A DNA stretch of 64,000 bases, from assembly GCA_005784505.1 (NCBI GenBank), contig VCAZ01000124.1, positions 1,016,532-1,080,531 on the forward strand, given 5' to 3'. The position numbers and the translations under genes are program-made. The notes under the pieces were generated by a model. That model saw only the letters and a list, made by a program, of their open reading frames with translations. It had not been told where the DNA came from and searched no databases. Shown here in pieces: positions 36,339-40,625 of this stretch (position 1 is the first letter of the stretch; every line of letters begins with the position of its first letter). This stretch comes from Bagarius yarrelli (lineage: Eukaryota > Chordata > Actinopteri > Siluriformes > Sisoridae).

Positions 36339-38720
36339 CAAATTCCAGTTACTTCCCTTTATTGTTTAGAGAAAAAAAATTATCTGGAATCAAAGCTCTG
36401 CTGCTGGTGTTTCTCACATACCATCACATGATCAACTAATGATACCTTTTAACCTTCGTATTAATCATAATCTATTATTTGAATTAGTCACACACACACA
36501 CACATGCATACGCACACACATACACAGACTGTGTTTTTCTCCTTTTTGCACTGTTACTTTTTTCTGTCCATCTAATTTGTCCCCAGTCTTATCTTCCCCG
36601 GGGTAAAACTCTCCACTGACAGTCAGTTCACTGAGTTCTTGGATGGTCTTGGCCCCGCCCAACTTGCTGGGAGACAGACTCTGGCCACGCCCCCTATGGG
36701 TAAGAGCTGCTGCTTTATGCTTGCGTATTAAACTCTGTCACTAGTTCAGTTACCGAATCTAAAAAAAAAAAAATCACATCTTATTACATATCGTGAAAAA
36801 GTGGGCCTTTTTATTTGCGTGTATAATGTACATATAACATCTATAAAGCTGAAGTTATAATATGGTTGCGTAAATATTTTCGGAGTTATTTACTCATTTA
36901 ACATTCTCATTTTTTCTGTTAGGTTCAGATTTAATTTTGACATTTATTCGAATAGAAATGTACTTACTAGCTTTAAAATTAGTTATTATTATTAGTTATT
37001 ATTATTCATTAAAAAATTATAACAATTAAAGTGTTTGAGTGTTAATGAGCTGTGAAGTATTTATTATAATTTTTTTCTTTTATTAATGAGTTCATTTTTT
37101 AACCCAGCGTTTTTATTAATTTATTGTAGCGGTCGGATTTTGCGGTATCATTTCAATAAATCAAATAAAATTGGATTGGATTTGTTTACTTGTATTTTTT
37201 GATTGTAATTTGTTTACTAAAGTCTGTATGACTGTCTGTACAGTCTGATGTTATGACAACTGAGGTCCTAAAGTGTGACATGGAGATTATGATCGTATAA
37301 TCTGACAAACAACAATCGCAAAAGACTATCAAATAATCACACCGTGTGTAAACCCGGATCTAGTTTGATTGATTAGATTGGTTAGATGGAATTATTTCTT
37401 TAATTAATGCATACAGCTTTTATTTAAACTCAGACACAATTGAGGGATTATCTTTTTTTTTTTTCAATGTAAATACTAAAACGGTTAAGGATTAAAACTA
37501 ACTTGGTTAGTTGCTTGTTAAGTTTGGGTGTGAACCTAAACAGCTTGTTTGAAATTAAATGCAATAAAATCCAAAATTAAAGCGTGCTTTTAAAAGATAG
37601 AGTGTAAATTTGGGTAATAAACTTGGACATTTCTGTCTGATTTAGGTGATATTCAGATTGGCATGGTGCACAGAAAAGAGCGTCTTGATGTAGAGGTGAT
37701 TCGTGCCCGAGGTCTGGTGGGGAAACCAGGCAACAAGCAGACACCAGGTGACAAGACAACACAATATTGTCATGATTCTCTTTATTTAGTTATGAACATT
37801 TTTTATAAATTATAAACTCAGACCACAACCGCTTCCTTTTTGCTGACACAGAGGTGTGTCAATGTAGTTTTGGACACGGTGTGGAAGAAACGTTAAAGGG
37901 ATTTTTTTTTTTTTTCTTTTTCGTAGCACCGTACGTTAAAGTCTATTTACTGGACAATGGGAAGTGTATAAATAAAAAGAAGACACGGCTGGCAAGGAAA
38001 ACCCTGGACCCTTTGTATCAGCAGCAGCTGCAGTTTGAGGAGAGTCCTGAGGGAAAGGTGTTACAGGTAAAACACACACACTGCTTGTGTCAGGGGAAAA
38101 TGCTGAAAAAAACACCTAAACTGTTGAGATTTACCCCGGAGATCCAAACACACCCTTTAGACAGCAATGTTATTGTAATTACTTCAGACAACAAATGAAT
38201 CTGGAGAAGAATTAAAACGTTCTTCCAGTCCAAAGATTCTTGTTCAGTTATCAGGTCCTTGTCCTGGAAAACATCACACACACACACACACACACACACA
38301 GCTGGTAGGAGTCAACTGATTTAAAACAGCTACTGTACTCGTAAACATAGATAATCTGGTGATGTTAACCATTCTTGGTTGGTTACTAATCGTTTTAAAA
38401 ACATTTCATCATCAGGACAGAGAAGGTGTTCAGCTTTGTCAATAGATTTTGTGTTGTAGTAATCACAGCAAACTTTTATTTTGCTAACATTAAACTCGTC
38501 CCATGTTCCTCAGATCATCGTTTGGGGGGATTACGGCCGCATGGACCACAAGTCATTTATGGGCGCTGCTCAGATCCTGTTAGACGATTTAGACCTCAGC
38601 AACATGGTGATTGGCTGGTACAAACTGTTTCCACCCACCTCGCTGGTGGATCCCACGTTAGCACCATTAAGCAGTAAAGCTCCTGAAGGGGCGACTGACA
38701 AATCGAACCTCCGCTCCTAA
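172..38720 (+). CDS. rims2: RIM2-like regulating synaptic membrane exocytosis protein (35 exons, 5' end outside window)
   Basis: RIM proteins are presynaptic active-zone scaffolds. They tether Rab3 vesicles, prime them through Munc13, and recruit calcium channels through the PDZ domain and RIM-BP. Seen here in order: a PDZ domain (exons 2-4), C2A (exons 7-9), an SR/Pro-rich linker with the RIM-BP motif RQLPQVP (exon 20), the SDSDVSDVS block (exon 28), and C2B (exons 32-35). The N-terminal zinc-finger Rab3-binding region is upstream of the window. Joined exons sum to 3608 bases and keep one open frame to TAA at 38718. C2A wording (VTILG, KIYFLPDRSDK, SPVHRREF, WDQARVREEESEF) fits RIM2 better than RIM1 from family knowledge; the fish a/b paralog is not resolved. 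C2A and C2B of RIMs are known not to bind calcium. Exons 13, 14 and 21-27 are less certain than the rest. Gene identity is secure; individual isoforms are inferred. Confidence 0.93.
237..2128 (+). repeat. Intron with a 1.3 kb TC-rich low-complexity tract (about 634-1930)
   Basis: The interval 634-1930 is almost purely pyrimidine on the + strand, built from CTCTCT and CCCTTTCTC units. Long open frames exist in several frames on both strands, but they encode only S/L/F or R/E/K runs and are composition artefacts. The rest of the intron is AT-rich with nothing recognisable. Confidence 0.9.
2129..2248 (+). CDS. rims2: rims2 exon 2 (start of PDZ domain)
   Basis: The acceptor is CTCTTCAG and the donor is AAG|GTAACA. 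The 40 codons begin HPVTWQPSKDGDRLIGRI and end LLGLK, the strongly conserved first strand of the RIM PDZ domain, which binds ELKS/CAST and N- and P/Q-type calcium channel tails. Phase 0 to 0. Confidence 0.95.
2297..2530 (+). mobile_element. 3' tail of an RTE-like LINE (sense orientation) in a rims2 intron
   Basis: Conceptual translation gives HVQRRDSEYIGRRMLEMKLP, then SEEDVES and RQMIRCGDP, followed by a short tail ending GGGAACAGCCGAAAG. The same C-terminal protein and tail occur on the - strand at 44490-44820, so both are copies of one non-LTR family. Internal stops are present. Only the last part of ORF2 and the 3' UTR remain, as expected for 5' truncation on insertion. Confidence 0.85.
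2540..3430 (+). repeat. 33 bp minisatellite, degenerate on the left and regular on the right
   Basis: From about 3190 to 3425 a 33 bp unit with core TTTTACATCCCTGCGCTGG repeats nearly perfectly. From 2560 to 3190 older, diverged copies (TGTGCTGGA, GATTAGTATTT) continue at variable spacing. The 33 bp period keeps a frame open, giving an apparent 71-residue ORF of 11-residue repeats that is not a gene. Confidence 0.88.
3442..3541 (+). CDS. rims2: rims2 exon 3 (PDZ domain, middle)
   Basis: The acceptor is TTTTGCAG and the donor CCAG|GTAAAC. It encodes VVGGKMTESGQLCAFITKV and the following SLADTVGHLRP, the carboxylate-binding region and helix of the PDZ fold. Phase 0 to 1. Confidence 0.95.
3669..3792 (+). 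CDS. rims2: rims2 exon 4 (end of PDZ domain)
   Basis: The acceptor is GCCTGCAG. It encodes GDQVLEWNGRVLQGATFKEV and EPQVELLVSRPI. The end is set at 3792 so that GG joins T of the next exon as glycine. The donor GTTGAG is weaker than consensus. Phase 1 to 2. Confidence 0.92.
4088..4134 (+). CDS. rims2: rims2 exon 5 (post-PDZ linker)
   Basis: The acceptor is CTTTTGCAG and the donor GTGAGT. It encodes DVPRISESTHGQLES, matching the RIM2 linker after the PDZ domain. It is 47 bp, phase 2 to 1. Confidence 0.9.
4212..4321 (+). CDS. rims2: rims2 exon 6 (linker to C2A)
   Basis: The acceptor is ATGTCAG and the donor TCA|GTGAGT. It encodes SSSFESQKMGPSISVTSPMS then PGILRDAQQYLSGQLS, conserved just before C2A in RIM1/2. 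Phase 1 to 0. Confidence 0.94.
4955..5150 (+). mobile_element. LINE C-terminal fragment
   Basis: The frame reads KARSIVRDTSHPARILPPSG then RFLHTRRLLSNF. This resembles the arginine-rich C-terminal tail after the reverse transcriptase of several fish non-LTR elements. The upstream RT is absent. The clade cannot be assigned from this piece. Confidence 0.5.
8300..8510 (+). repeat. Short interspersed repeat, family copy 1
   Basis: It shares the order GGCAGAC...CTTATC...GAGCAGCTAAG...TTAAGGG...CCAGCAGTGG...GAGC..ACC.TTCACCACTGAGCTACC with the copies at 28566-28762 and 41276-41460. Related weaker pieces lie near 9085-9200, 9595-9725, 27985-28145 and 54410-54535. The family is common in fish genomes and non-coding. 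Confidence 0.6.
8818..8948 (+). CDS. rims2: rims2 exon 7 (C2A, first part)
   Basis: The acceptor is TTTCAAG and the donor GTGCAA. It encodes VKLWYDKVGHQLIVTILGV then KDLPAREDGRPRNPYVKIYF, the first strands of C2A. VTILG and KIYFLPD favour RIM2. Phase 0 to 2. Confidence 0.95.
8949..9982 (+). other. rims2 intron with repeat fragments
   Basis: Pieces of the short interspersed family occur near 9085-9200 and 9595-9725. The stretch 9235-9450 (CCATTTTGCAGGTTAAGACG and an A-rich run of AACAAA..CAAAC) resembles 48655-48800 in layout and is probably another dispersed element. No exon is seen. Confidence 0.5.
9983..10154 (+). CDS. rims2: rims2 exon 8 (C2A, core)
   Basis: The acceptor is ATGTTCAG and the donor GAG|GTGAGG. 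It encodes DKSKRRTKTVKKSLEPKWNQ then SPVHRREFRERMLEITLWDQ and EEESEFLGE. The basic stretch and WNQTF strand are conserved in all RIM C2A domains. Phase 2 to 0. Confidence 0.96.
10155..11968 (+). repeat. Intron with a GGGTATGAGGGTACAGT-type minisatellite in two blocks
   Basis: Degenerate repeats of GGGTATGAG, GGTACAGT and GTGTGAGGGTA fill 10160-10470 and resume at 11420-11880. The interval between them contains ordinary AT-rich DNA and a decayed Tc1 element. A GT run (11928-11964) abuts the acceptor of exon 9. Confidence 0.75.
10848..11226 (-). mobile_element. Decayed, internally deleted Tc1-type transposase remnant
   Basis: On the - strand, 11226-11135 reads KDLCKEVRDKIVHLHKAEMS then YKTNAKQLHEKVTT, the helix-turn-helix N-terminus of a Tc1 transposase. 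Around 10860-10950 a frame reads WVKVLWSDKTKIKLSG, corresponding to the WSDETK catalytic block. The first catalytic Asp survives, but the following Glu is Lys and the sequence between the two parts is shortened. Confidence 0.75.
11969..12122 (+). CDS. rims2: rims2 exon 9 (end of C2A)
   Basis: The acceptor is a GT microsatellite followed by TTTAG, and the donor is A|GTATGC. It encodes ILIELETALLDDQPHWYKLQ then THDISSMPLPNPSPYM and GESPTRRLQ, the last C2A strands and the conserved tail. Phase 0 to 1. Confidence 0.94.
12255..12683. mobile_element. MITE-like non-autonomous DNA element with about 19 bp TIRs
   Basis: The left end GCTTAAACTATGCAATTTT is the inverted complement, with one mismatch, of the right end AAAATTGCACAGTTTAAGC. 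CCGA is found directly outside at the right and just left of the left end, a possible short target duplication. There is no coding capacity. Part of the right half (about 12590-12690) is similar to 37235-37360. Confidence 0.65.
12706..13025 (+). repeat. 31 bp minisatellite with a splice-acceptor-like core
   Basis: The unit has the core TTTTTCTGTGTCTTACTCCAG followed by ATGTGTTTGA. CTTACTCCAG occurs eight times. Each copy is a short pyrimidine run ending in CAG, like a 3' splice site, in the sense orientation of rims2. It lies about 0.9 kb before the true acceptor of exon 10. Confidence 0.85.
13969..14037 (+). CDS. rims2: rims2 exon 10 (post-C2A acidic segment)
   Basis: The acceptor is GCTGGCAG and the donor TCAG|GTACAC. 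It encodes QRISDSEFSDYDCEDGIGVV, diagnostic of RIM1/2 after C2A, with YDCEDG closer to RIM2. Phase 1 to 1, 69 bp. Confidence 0.94.
14171..14306 (+). CDS. rims2: rims2 exon 11 (linker)
   Basis: The acceptor is TTCCTCAG and the donor CAG|GTACAG. It encodes DHRHNSRKFQSSTLSVPEQV then MSSNHRSRSDIMRNRSRSPS. SSTLSVPEQVMSSNH is specific to the RIM2 linker. Phase 1 to 2. Confidence 0.93.
14414..14497 (+). CDS. rims2: rims2 exon 12 (linker, SPDR end)
   Basis: The acceptor is GTTGCAG and the donor CG|GTATGT. It encodes SLDHGVRGPAHYRHRPQHS then EDQYSPD. RIM2 has a similar histidine/arginine-rich stretch ending in HYSPDR. Phase 2 to 2, 84 bp. Confidence 0.88.
14905..15382. mobile_element. Pogo/Tigger-like non-autonomous element
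   Basis: The left end CGGTGGAACCTTGGCATACG is an imperfect inverted match to the right end GTATGTCGACGTTCCACCTG. GGTGGAACCT..ACATACG-type termini are typical of pogo-group MITEs in fish. There is no open frame of note. TA precedes the left end; the right TA is not clear. Confidence 0.6.
15777..15848 (+). CDS. rims2: Probable rims2 cassette exon 13
   Basis: A strong pyrimidine tract ending CTCTGAAG precedes it, and GTACAG follows. It is 72 bp, phase 2 to 2, so it can be included or skipped in frame. In the frame set by its neighbours it reads RVRTRYYTIDTPFQDH. I know no direct family match, so the call rests on splice sites and phase. Confidence 0.5.
16373..16740 (+). repeat. Minisatellite with embedded GT runs
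   Basis: Three copies of a roughly 60 bp unit, TAATTAAAGGAAGCTGATGC followed by TGTTCTGGT and a GT run, occupy about 16555-16735. An apparent ORF here is a shadow. The tract ends just before the acceptor of probable exon 14. Confidence 0.7.
16752..16850 (+). CDS. rims2: Possible rims2 cassette exon 14
   Basis: The acceptor is CCCTTGCAG and the donor GAGAG|GTAGCT. It is 99 bp and open in phase 2 to 2, which fits both neighbours; that frame ends QTARSRSDRVYGSLER. Another frame is also open but does not fit the phases. It could be a lineage-specific optional exon or a false positive. Confidence 0.42.
16851..18626 (+). other. rims2 intron, no recognised content
   Basis: Unique-looking AT-rich sequence. 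No exon, repeat family or microsatellite of note was seen between 16851 and 18626. Confidence 0.5.
18627..18686 (+). CDS. rims2: rims2 exon 15 (Arg-rich linker)
   Basis: The acceptor is TCTGGTCAG and the donor GAGAG|GTAAAG. Only the phase 2 frame is open, giving TIRRVRRRSVYSDSYESPE, an SR-type composition fitting the RIM linker. It is 60 bp, phase 2 to 2. Confidence 0.75.
18687..20262 (+). other. rims2 intron with an L2 tail and an AC run
   Basis: It contains an antisense L2 3' tail (listed separately) and an AC microsatellite at about 19772-19802. Otherwise AT-rich with no gene seen. Confidence 0.6.
19370..19600 (-). mobile_element. L2-type LINE 3' tail, antisense
   Basis: It contains, in inverted orientation, the same 3' UTR landmarks as the LINE at 59900-60155: CACTTTTAACAATGG, TCTCAAAGCAGCTT, GTGAGCAAG.CTGGGG and GGGAACCCATTCCCATTTGG. 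It is diverged, 5' truncated and has no coding part. Confidence 0.75.
20263..20337 (+). CDS. rims2: Probable rims2 exon 16 (linker cassette)
   Basis: A pyrimidine tract ends at ATAAAG, and the donor is CAG|GTGAGA. The phase 2 frame reads HYNGPSHIPSPWPDHITNGS then SEDF. It is 75 bp, phase 2 to 2. Supported by splice sites and phase; family similarity is weak. Confidence 0.65.
20640..21450 (+). repeat. 33 bp minisatellite A (GGATTAAACCCAAATCAGAC type)
   Basis: About 25 imperfect copies of a unit containing TTAGACCTGGATTAAACCC and AAATCAGACTCTTA fill 20640-21450, with a few shortened and lengthened units. A related array lies at 23170-23490. Confidence 0.88.
21574..21618 (+). CDS. rims2: rims2 exon 17 (45 bp linker exon)
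   Basis: The acceptor is CTACGTCAG and the donor AAAG|GTATTG. It reads NCPKIEIEPSTDAE in phase 2 to 2. This small, symmetric exon is compatible with optional use. Confidence 0.7.
21737..21793 (+). CDS. rims2: rims2 exon 18 (57 bp linker exon)
   Basis: The acceptor is TTGCTCCAG and the donor GAG|GTAATG. It reads DDQIPEFPVSPQPFEEDL in phase 2 to 2. Acidic and proline-containing, with no close family match recalled. Confidence 0.7.
22107..22286 (+). CDS. rims2: rims2 exon 19 (SR-rich linker, RSMPSLPSRRSAPPSPAL)
   Basis: The acceptor is TTTCTGCAG and the donor AAG|GTGATC. It encodes YRSRSADQRPMTERTFYTRS and MRSMPSLPSRRSAPPSPALT, closely matching the RIM2 linker. Phase 2 to 2, 180 bp. This exon confirms the frame of the cassette exons before it. 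Confidence 0.95.
22287..23939 (+). repeat. Intron with 33 bp minisatellite B (about 23170-23490)
   Basis: Units such as TAGACCTGGATCAGACC and ACATACACCAGATTAGACC repeat imperfectly. Their wording is related to array A at 20640-21450. The rest of the intron is AT-rich without recognised exons. Confidence 0.75.
23940..24049 (+). CDS. rims2: rims2 exon 20 (RIM-BP SH3-binding motif)
   Basis: The acceptor is GTGCTTCAG and the donor A|GTAAGT. It encodes ANPRAGSLQTSPSSTPASSR then RGRQLPQVPPKVSMDR. RQLPQVP is the RIM-BP SH3 ligand that links RIM to calcium channels. Phase 2 to 1. Confidence 0.95.
24243..24275 (+). CDS. rims2: Probable rims2 exon 21 (33 bp)
   Basis: The acceptor is TTTCCCCAG and the donor CAAG|GTGTGT. 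The phase 1 frame reads GGEGVAEAFQ. Phase 1 to 1 and short. Inferred from splice sites and phase only. Confidence 0.5.
24276..24723 (+). repeat. Intron with polypurine and GT tracts
   Basis: An AAGAAAGAAGG polypurine tract lies at about 24450-24545 and a GT-rich run at 24598-24672. No additional exon is supported. Confidence 0.6.
24724..24810 (+). CDS. rims2: Probable rims2 exon 22 (Pro-rich insert)
   Basis: A pyrimidine tract precedes GGTTCAAAG, and the donor is CTG|GTAAAC. It reads VVNEIEAASVILPIGQPPAP then PTITQPTP, in phase 1 to 1. Not recalled from mammalian RIM2, so possibly a fish-specific insert. Confidence 0.6.
24811..25848 (+). repeat. AT-rich intron with a TA microsatellite (24902-24937)
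   Basis: A TA run of about 36 bp is followed by AT-rich unique sequence and a poly-T run at 25788-25805. No exon is seen. Confidence 0.65.
25849..25989 (+). CDS. rims2: Probable rims2 exon 23 (Pro-rich insert, 141 bp)
   Basis: The acceptor is CACCAAAG after a T-rich tract, and the donor is CCAG|GTGTGT. It reads SLGAESPPLTPDPVSEPDPA and VVPPSSGSVPPPALPPPVP in phase 1 to 1. The PPxLPPPxP content could offer SH3 ligands (inference). Confidence 0.65.
26346..26393 (+). CDS. rims2: Probable rims2 exon 24, followed by a GC-AG intron
   Basis: The acceptor is GTTAAG. It reads IEEKLVAPPPVNGRK in phase 1. The only boundary that fits the next exon's phase is AAAG|GCAAGT, a GC donor with otherwise perfect consensus. 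The alternative GTGTGT donor five bases downstream would shift the frame. Confidence 0.55.
26545..26580 (+). CDS. rims2: Probable rims2 exon 25 (36 bp)
   Basis: The acceptor is GACATCAG and the donor ACTG|GTATGA. It reads EVTWEDQQRRVT, phase 1 to 1. A small symmetric exon with no family match recalled. Confidence 0.55.
26581..28468 (+). repeat. Intron with TC and AC runs and an 11 bp tandem repeat
   Basis: TC runs are at 27031-27081 and 27188-27242, and an AC run at 27427-27450. From about 27795 to 28375 an 11 bp unit (TAATAAGTGTG and variants) repeats. It is interrupted at about 27950-28145 by a copy of the short interspersed repeat family. Confidence 0.75.
28469..28498 (+). CDS. rims2: Probable rims2 microexon 26 (30 bp)
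   Basis: The acceptor is CGGGGCAG and the donor CCAG|GTAACT. It reads ETLSENGVP in phase 1 to 1. Confidence 0.55.
28566..28762 (+). repeat. Short interspersed repeat, family copy 2 (best preserved)
   Basis: It carries CATTTTGGCAGACGCTCTTA, GAGCGACGTACATTTATC, TGAGCAATTTGGGGTTAAGG, GCCCCAACAGTGATGGCTTG and a terminal ACCATGAGCCACC. This is the clearest copy of the family seen also at 8300 and 41276. Confidence 0.75.
28763..29376 (+). repeat. Intron part with AG-rich tract and TA run
   Basis: GAGAGA and ACAGAG repeats fill about 28808-29000, and a TA run lies at 29051-29081. ORFs across the purine tract are artefacts. Confidence 0.75.
29377..29399 (+). CDS. rims2: rims2 microexon 27 (23 bp)
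   Basis: The acceptor is CTTCTCTCAG and the donor AAG|GTACGT. It reads SLKDPSK and changes phase from 1 to 0, so it is not skippable alone. It provides the phase 0 needed by the conserved next exon. Confidence 0.6.
29400..29915 (+). repeat. Intron with AC and AG/ACAG microsatellites
   Basis: An AC run lies near 29488-29515, an AG run at 29592-29628, and an AGACAG-rich stretch at 29640-29860. Nothing else is seen. Confidence 0.75.
29916..30055 (+). CDS. rims2: rims2 exon 28 (SSDSDVSDVS block)
   Basis: The acceptor is CTGTACAG and the donor CAG|GTGAGA. It encodes MKSSDSDVSDVSAMSSASRL then SNASYMSVQSERARAARRI, a landmark of the RIM1/2 linker. Phase 0 to 2. Confidence 0.95.
30463..30600 (+). 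CDS. rims2: rims2 cassette exon 29 (Glu/Gly-rich)
   Basis: It follows a GT-rich tract ending GTAG. It encodes GEAVQQSQSQGEECVMEGDE then SVEGGETVGEGEQESGLGEG. Phase 2 to 2, 138 bp, ending at a weak donor GTCAGA. The conserved exons on both sides join in frame without it (ARRI to FTSKM), so it is probably optional. Confidence 0.68.
30730..32109 (+). mobile_element. Tc1/mariner element, 1380 bp, near-perfect TIRs
   Basis: The left end begins CACTGCCCTCCATAATTATT and is the inverted match, over about 43 bp with one mismatch, of the right end. TA flanks both sides. It lies between rims2 exons 29 and 30 in the same orientation. The TIR similarity suggests a fairly recent insertion. Confidence 0.95.
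30886..31891 (+). pseudogene. Tc1 transposase pseudogene
   Basis: The ATG at 30886 opens an HTH N-terminus (KIATRLHLPISTVRGIIKKF). The catalytic blocks WSDETK, QQDNDPKH and NPIENLW carry the D, D and E residues. The frame is broken near 31040, where a 19 bp segment (GGTAAACAAGCCTGGATGA) is repeated, again near 31230, and by a stop at about 31342. Near 31390-31430 a CATGCCCACTGTGAAGT segment is also repeated. It cannot make a functional transposase as it stands. Confidence 0.93.
32115..32390 (+). repeat. Tandem duplication of about 110 bp with long GT runs
   Basis: AAAGTTCCCAGT, GTGAGATTTCAGAG and AAACATCAGTGTGT occur twice, at about 32136-32215 and 32230-32285. CCGGTTCGAGT recurs at 32180 and 32375. 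The second copy ends in a GT run of about 85 bp (32279-32366). Confidence 0.75.
32391..33758 (+). other. rims2 intron, nothing recognised
   Basis: AT-rich DNA. ACGGTTAGCACTAGCTAAAAA is repeated twice at about 33496-33540. The sequence before 33758 is a good pyrimidine tract leading to exon 30. Confidence 0.5.
33759..33976 (+). CDS. rims2: rims2 exon 30 (FTSKM... basic segment)
   Basis: The acceptor is TTCTGACAG and the donor GAGG|GTGAGG. It encodes GFTSKMKHRAQTATPGSN, ITKSSSVGGEMCSLGRND, an acidic DDDDEDD run and KKRRSSFGAKMAAMVGLG. RIM2 has the same order (FTSKM, TKS.S..G.MCSL, KKRRSS.GAKM). Phase 2 to 1. Confidence 0.93.
33977..36143 (+). other. rims2 intron with a possible dispersed repeat (about 34320-34850)
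   Basis: A stretch with repeated GGTTCACC, GAATCGGTTCAT and GAACCG words resembles a dispersed fish repeat. The remainder is AT-rich with a GT run near 35420 and an AG run near 35945-35960. Confidence 0.45.
36144..36285 (+). CDS. rims2: rims2 exon 31 (conserved segment before C2B)
   Basis: The acceptor is CTGTGTCAG and the donor AA|GTAGGT. It encodes KKKKPARLAIQRSVETGLAI then EMKSRMTRQPSRETADEG, matching the QRSTETGLAVEM segment of RIM2. The SSEGN stretch typical of mammals is shortened. Phase 1 to 2. Confidence 0.93.
36587..36699 (+). CDS. rims2: rims2 exon 32 (LIFPGVKL, C2B entry)
   Basis: The acceptor is TGTCCCCAG and the donor ATGG|GTAAGA. It encodes LIFPGVKLSTDSQFTEFLDG then LGPAQLAGRQTLATPPM, nearly invariant in RIM1-4. 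Phase 2 to 1. Confidence 0.96.
36700..37645 (+). other. AT-rich rims2 intron with a MITE-related fragment (37235-37360)
   Basis: The 37235-37360 stretch (GTTATGACAACTGAGGTCCT, AAGTGTGACATGGAGAT, CAATCGCAAAAGACTA) matches the right part of the TIR element at 12255-12683. No exon is seen. Confidence 0.55.
37646..37747 (+). CDS. rims2: rims2 exon 33 (C2B, first strands)
   Basis: The acceptor is CTGATTTAG and the donor CCAG|GTGACA. It encodes DIQIGMVHRKERLDVEVIRA then RGLVGKPGNKQTP. Mammalian RIMs have DKKGQLEVE where this has HRKERLDVE. Phase 1 to 1. Confidence 0.95.
37927..38066 (+). CDS. rims2: rims2 exon 34 (C2B, core)
   Basis: The acceptor is TTTTCGTAG after a long T run, and the donor CAG|GTAAAA. 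It encodes PYVKVYLLDNGKCINKKKTR then LARKTLDPLYQQQLQFEESP. The lysine-rich strand corresponds to the PI(4,5)P2-binding surface known for RIM C2B. Phase 1 to 0. Confidence 0.96.
38514..38720 (+). CDS. rims2: rims2 exon 35 (end of C2B and C-terminus)
   Basis: The acceptor is GTTCCTCAG. It encodes IIVWGDYGRMDHKSFMGAAQ, VIGWYKLFPPTSLVDPTLAP and a tail LSSKAPEGATDKSNLRS before TAA. The RRASQSSLESS tail shared by mammalian RIM1 and RIM2 is missing; only the last RS agrees. Confidence 0.95.
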   Translation: MIVWGDYGRMDHKSFMGAAQILLDDLDLSNMVIGWYKLFPPTSLVDPTLAPLSSKAPEGATDKSNLRS

Positions 38721-40625
38721 CGGTGCCGAGACGTCCTCTGCATGCTTCACGCTGCGTCCCGTGGGAAAGCCGAGAGCCAGAACGCGCCGATGTCTTCCCG
38801 CTGCCAAATGAGGAAGACCAGGAGCCGAGCATTTGGGTTCGAGCCTCGTTAAAGTCAGACAGACAGCTCAGAAGTCCGGAGCTCGCCTCATTGTGGGATA
38901 AAAGAAGACGACGACAAATAACAGAATTTTTAAGTTTAAACGGAAGATGGAAAGACACCGACCTTCAGCTGAACTGTTTTCTTTTTGAATACACAGCGGT
39001 GAGCATTTGGATGCAGCTTTTGGGATATTTCTCTAAAGAAATGAGAAAAAAACCCGGAAAAAAAAGCCACGTGAACCAGGAAAAAGGAGAAGAATGGAGA
39101 GTTACGACAGAGCTCATGAATCCAAACCTCGACTCCCTCAACAGATGTGTGTGTTGAGGGGATGGTTGACATGGCCAAGAAAAATTAAGCAAAAGAAACA
39201 AAAGGTCCAGCTTTTGAGATAAACTTTGGCTGTTTAATTTCGTCAGTGTTGTTTTTCTAAATGAAATAAAAAAGAAACGCACAAAGAGGCCTTGTGGAGC
39301 AACAGCAAGGGAAGATTCTTTCCCACGGAGGAACAATTAAAAGCCAATTAACATTAAAGCCAATTTTAGTTGATTTTAGGAGAATGAAGGTGGATAATTA
39401 TTTCTATGATTTGTTTTATATGCAACTTTAGTGTTCTTTAAACCAAGAAACAAACCAACAAAAAGCCATGAGTGGGTTAAAAAAAAGGAATGAAAAGAAA
39501 CTGAAGAAGCTGCTTTAAAAAGCTTACTGCACTTTCTCAATCGCAGACAAAAACAATTCATTATCCAATGTTCCTGTTTCGATAAAGATTTAAATATTAC
39601 AACACTCTAAAGCTAATTTTTAAAGAAAAAATGCTTAAAGTCATTAAAAAAATGGTTTTTTTGCATGGAAGCAAATACTAAAAAAAAAAAAAAAAATATT
39701 GTGAATTGTTTCTTCAAGGCTGCTACTAAAATAACCAGAAGACCCGATTATCCGTTGGGACCGGTTTCTCTTGCATTGAATTAGGAGGAACATTGATGCA
39801 TGCGTTGCAGTAAGAGGATGACGTGAGAAAGACTTGTTTGTCATCGTGTGTCTGTATTTTTTGAAGATCAGCAGCATTGTGAGCTGGGGAAAAATTTTAA
39901 ACCCCCCAAAAGAAAAAGATTTGAAAAAAAGTGATAAAATTATTTTCAGACAACATGGTGTTGTAGTTGTTACGGTATGTTATCATTTTTATCATATCAT
40001 TATTATCGTAGTTATTTTTCTAAACAAATACAGAAATCAAAATCACACATTTTAGTAATCGTATGATTAAACAAAAGGAAAACGTCTTAATTAACACGCT
40101 TATTTATGCAGATTAACCAAGAATCGGGCTTGTTCCTGGAAAAAACAGTAGGCGGATAAAAGCCTTAAAATCCACTATTTTTAATCCAATGGCATGGTTG
40201 TGGTTATTATAGTTAAAAAAATGGGAAGTGGCCATGTTTGTCTCCATTGGGTGGCACTGTGGTTTATTGTAATCATCTTCTCACTGTTCATTTCTTTGGA
40301 CGTTGCAGATAAAAAAAAAAAGATTAAGACTCGCACACCGTTTTCAGCATGTTCTATTAGAGGTTAATCAATGTGAGAGTTAGTGGTTGTTGCATGTGGA
40401 TGTGAAGCTTGCCCAACACACACCACCACCATTTCATTATTGAATTCAAATAACAAGGTCCTTCCCAGTGGGAAAAGGGGAATAAACAGCCGTTTTGCAC
40501 GAAAGACCCCAAAAATATCAAAAATACACCATTAGACAGTGCAGTATGTGACAGACTGGTTTATCAAATGGGAAACCTGCCACACTATTTTTTTCTTGTT
40601 TCAAAATAAAATAAAAAAAATATAA
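38721..40625 (+). other. rims2 3' UTR (extent inferred)
   Basis: AT-rich non-coding sequence follows the stop. AATAAA occurs at 39265 and again at about 40605, followed by an A-rich run. The distal site is a reasonable end for a long neuronal 3' UTR, but the choice is inferred. Small ORFs here are not supported. Confidence 0.5.

Noticed and set aside
38596..39336. Several ORFs over the last rims2 exon and 3' UTR on both strands
   Set aside because: Antisense or out-of-frame shadows; no splice sites or domain similarity.
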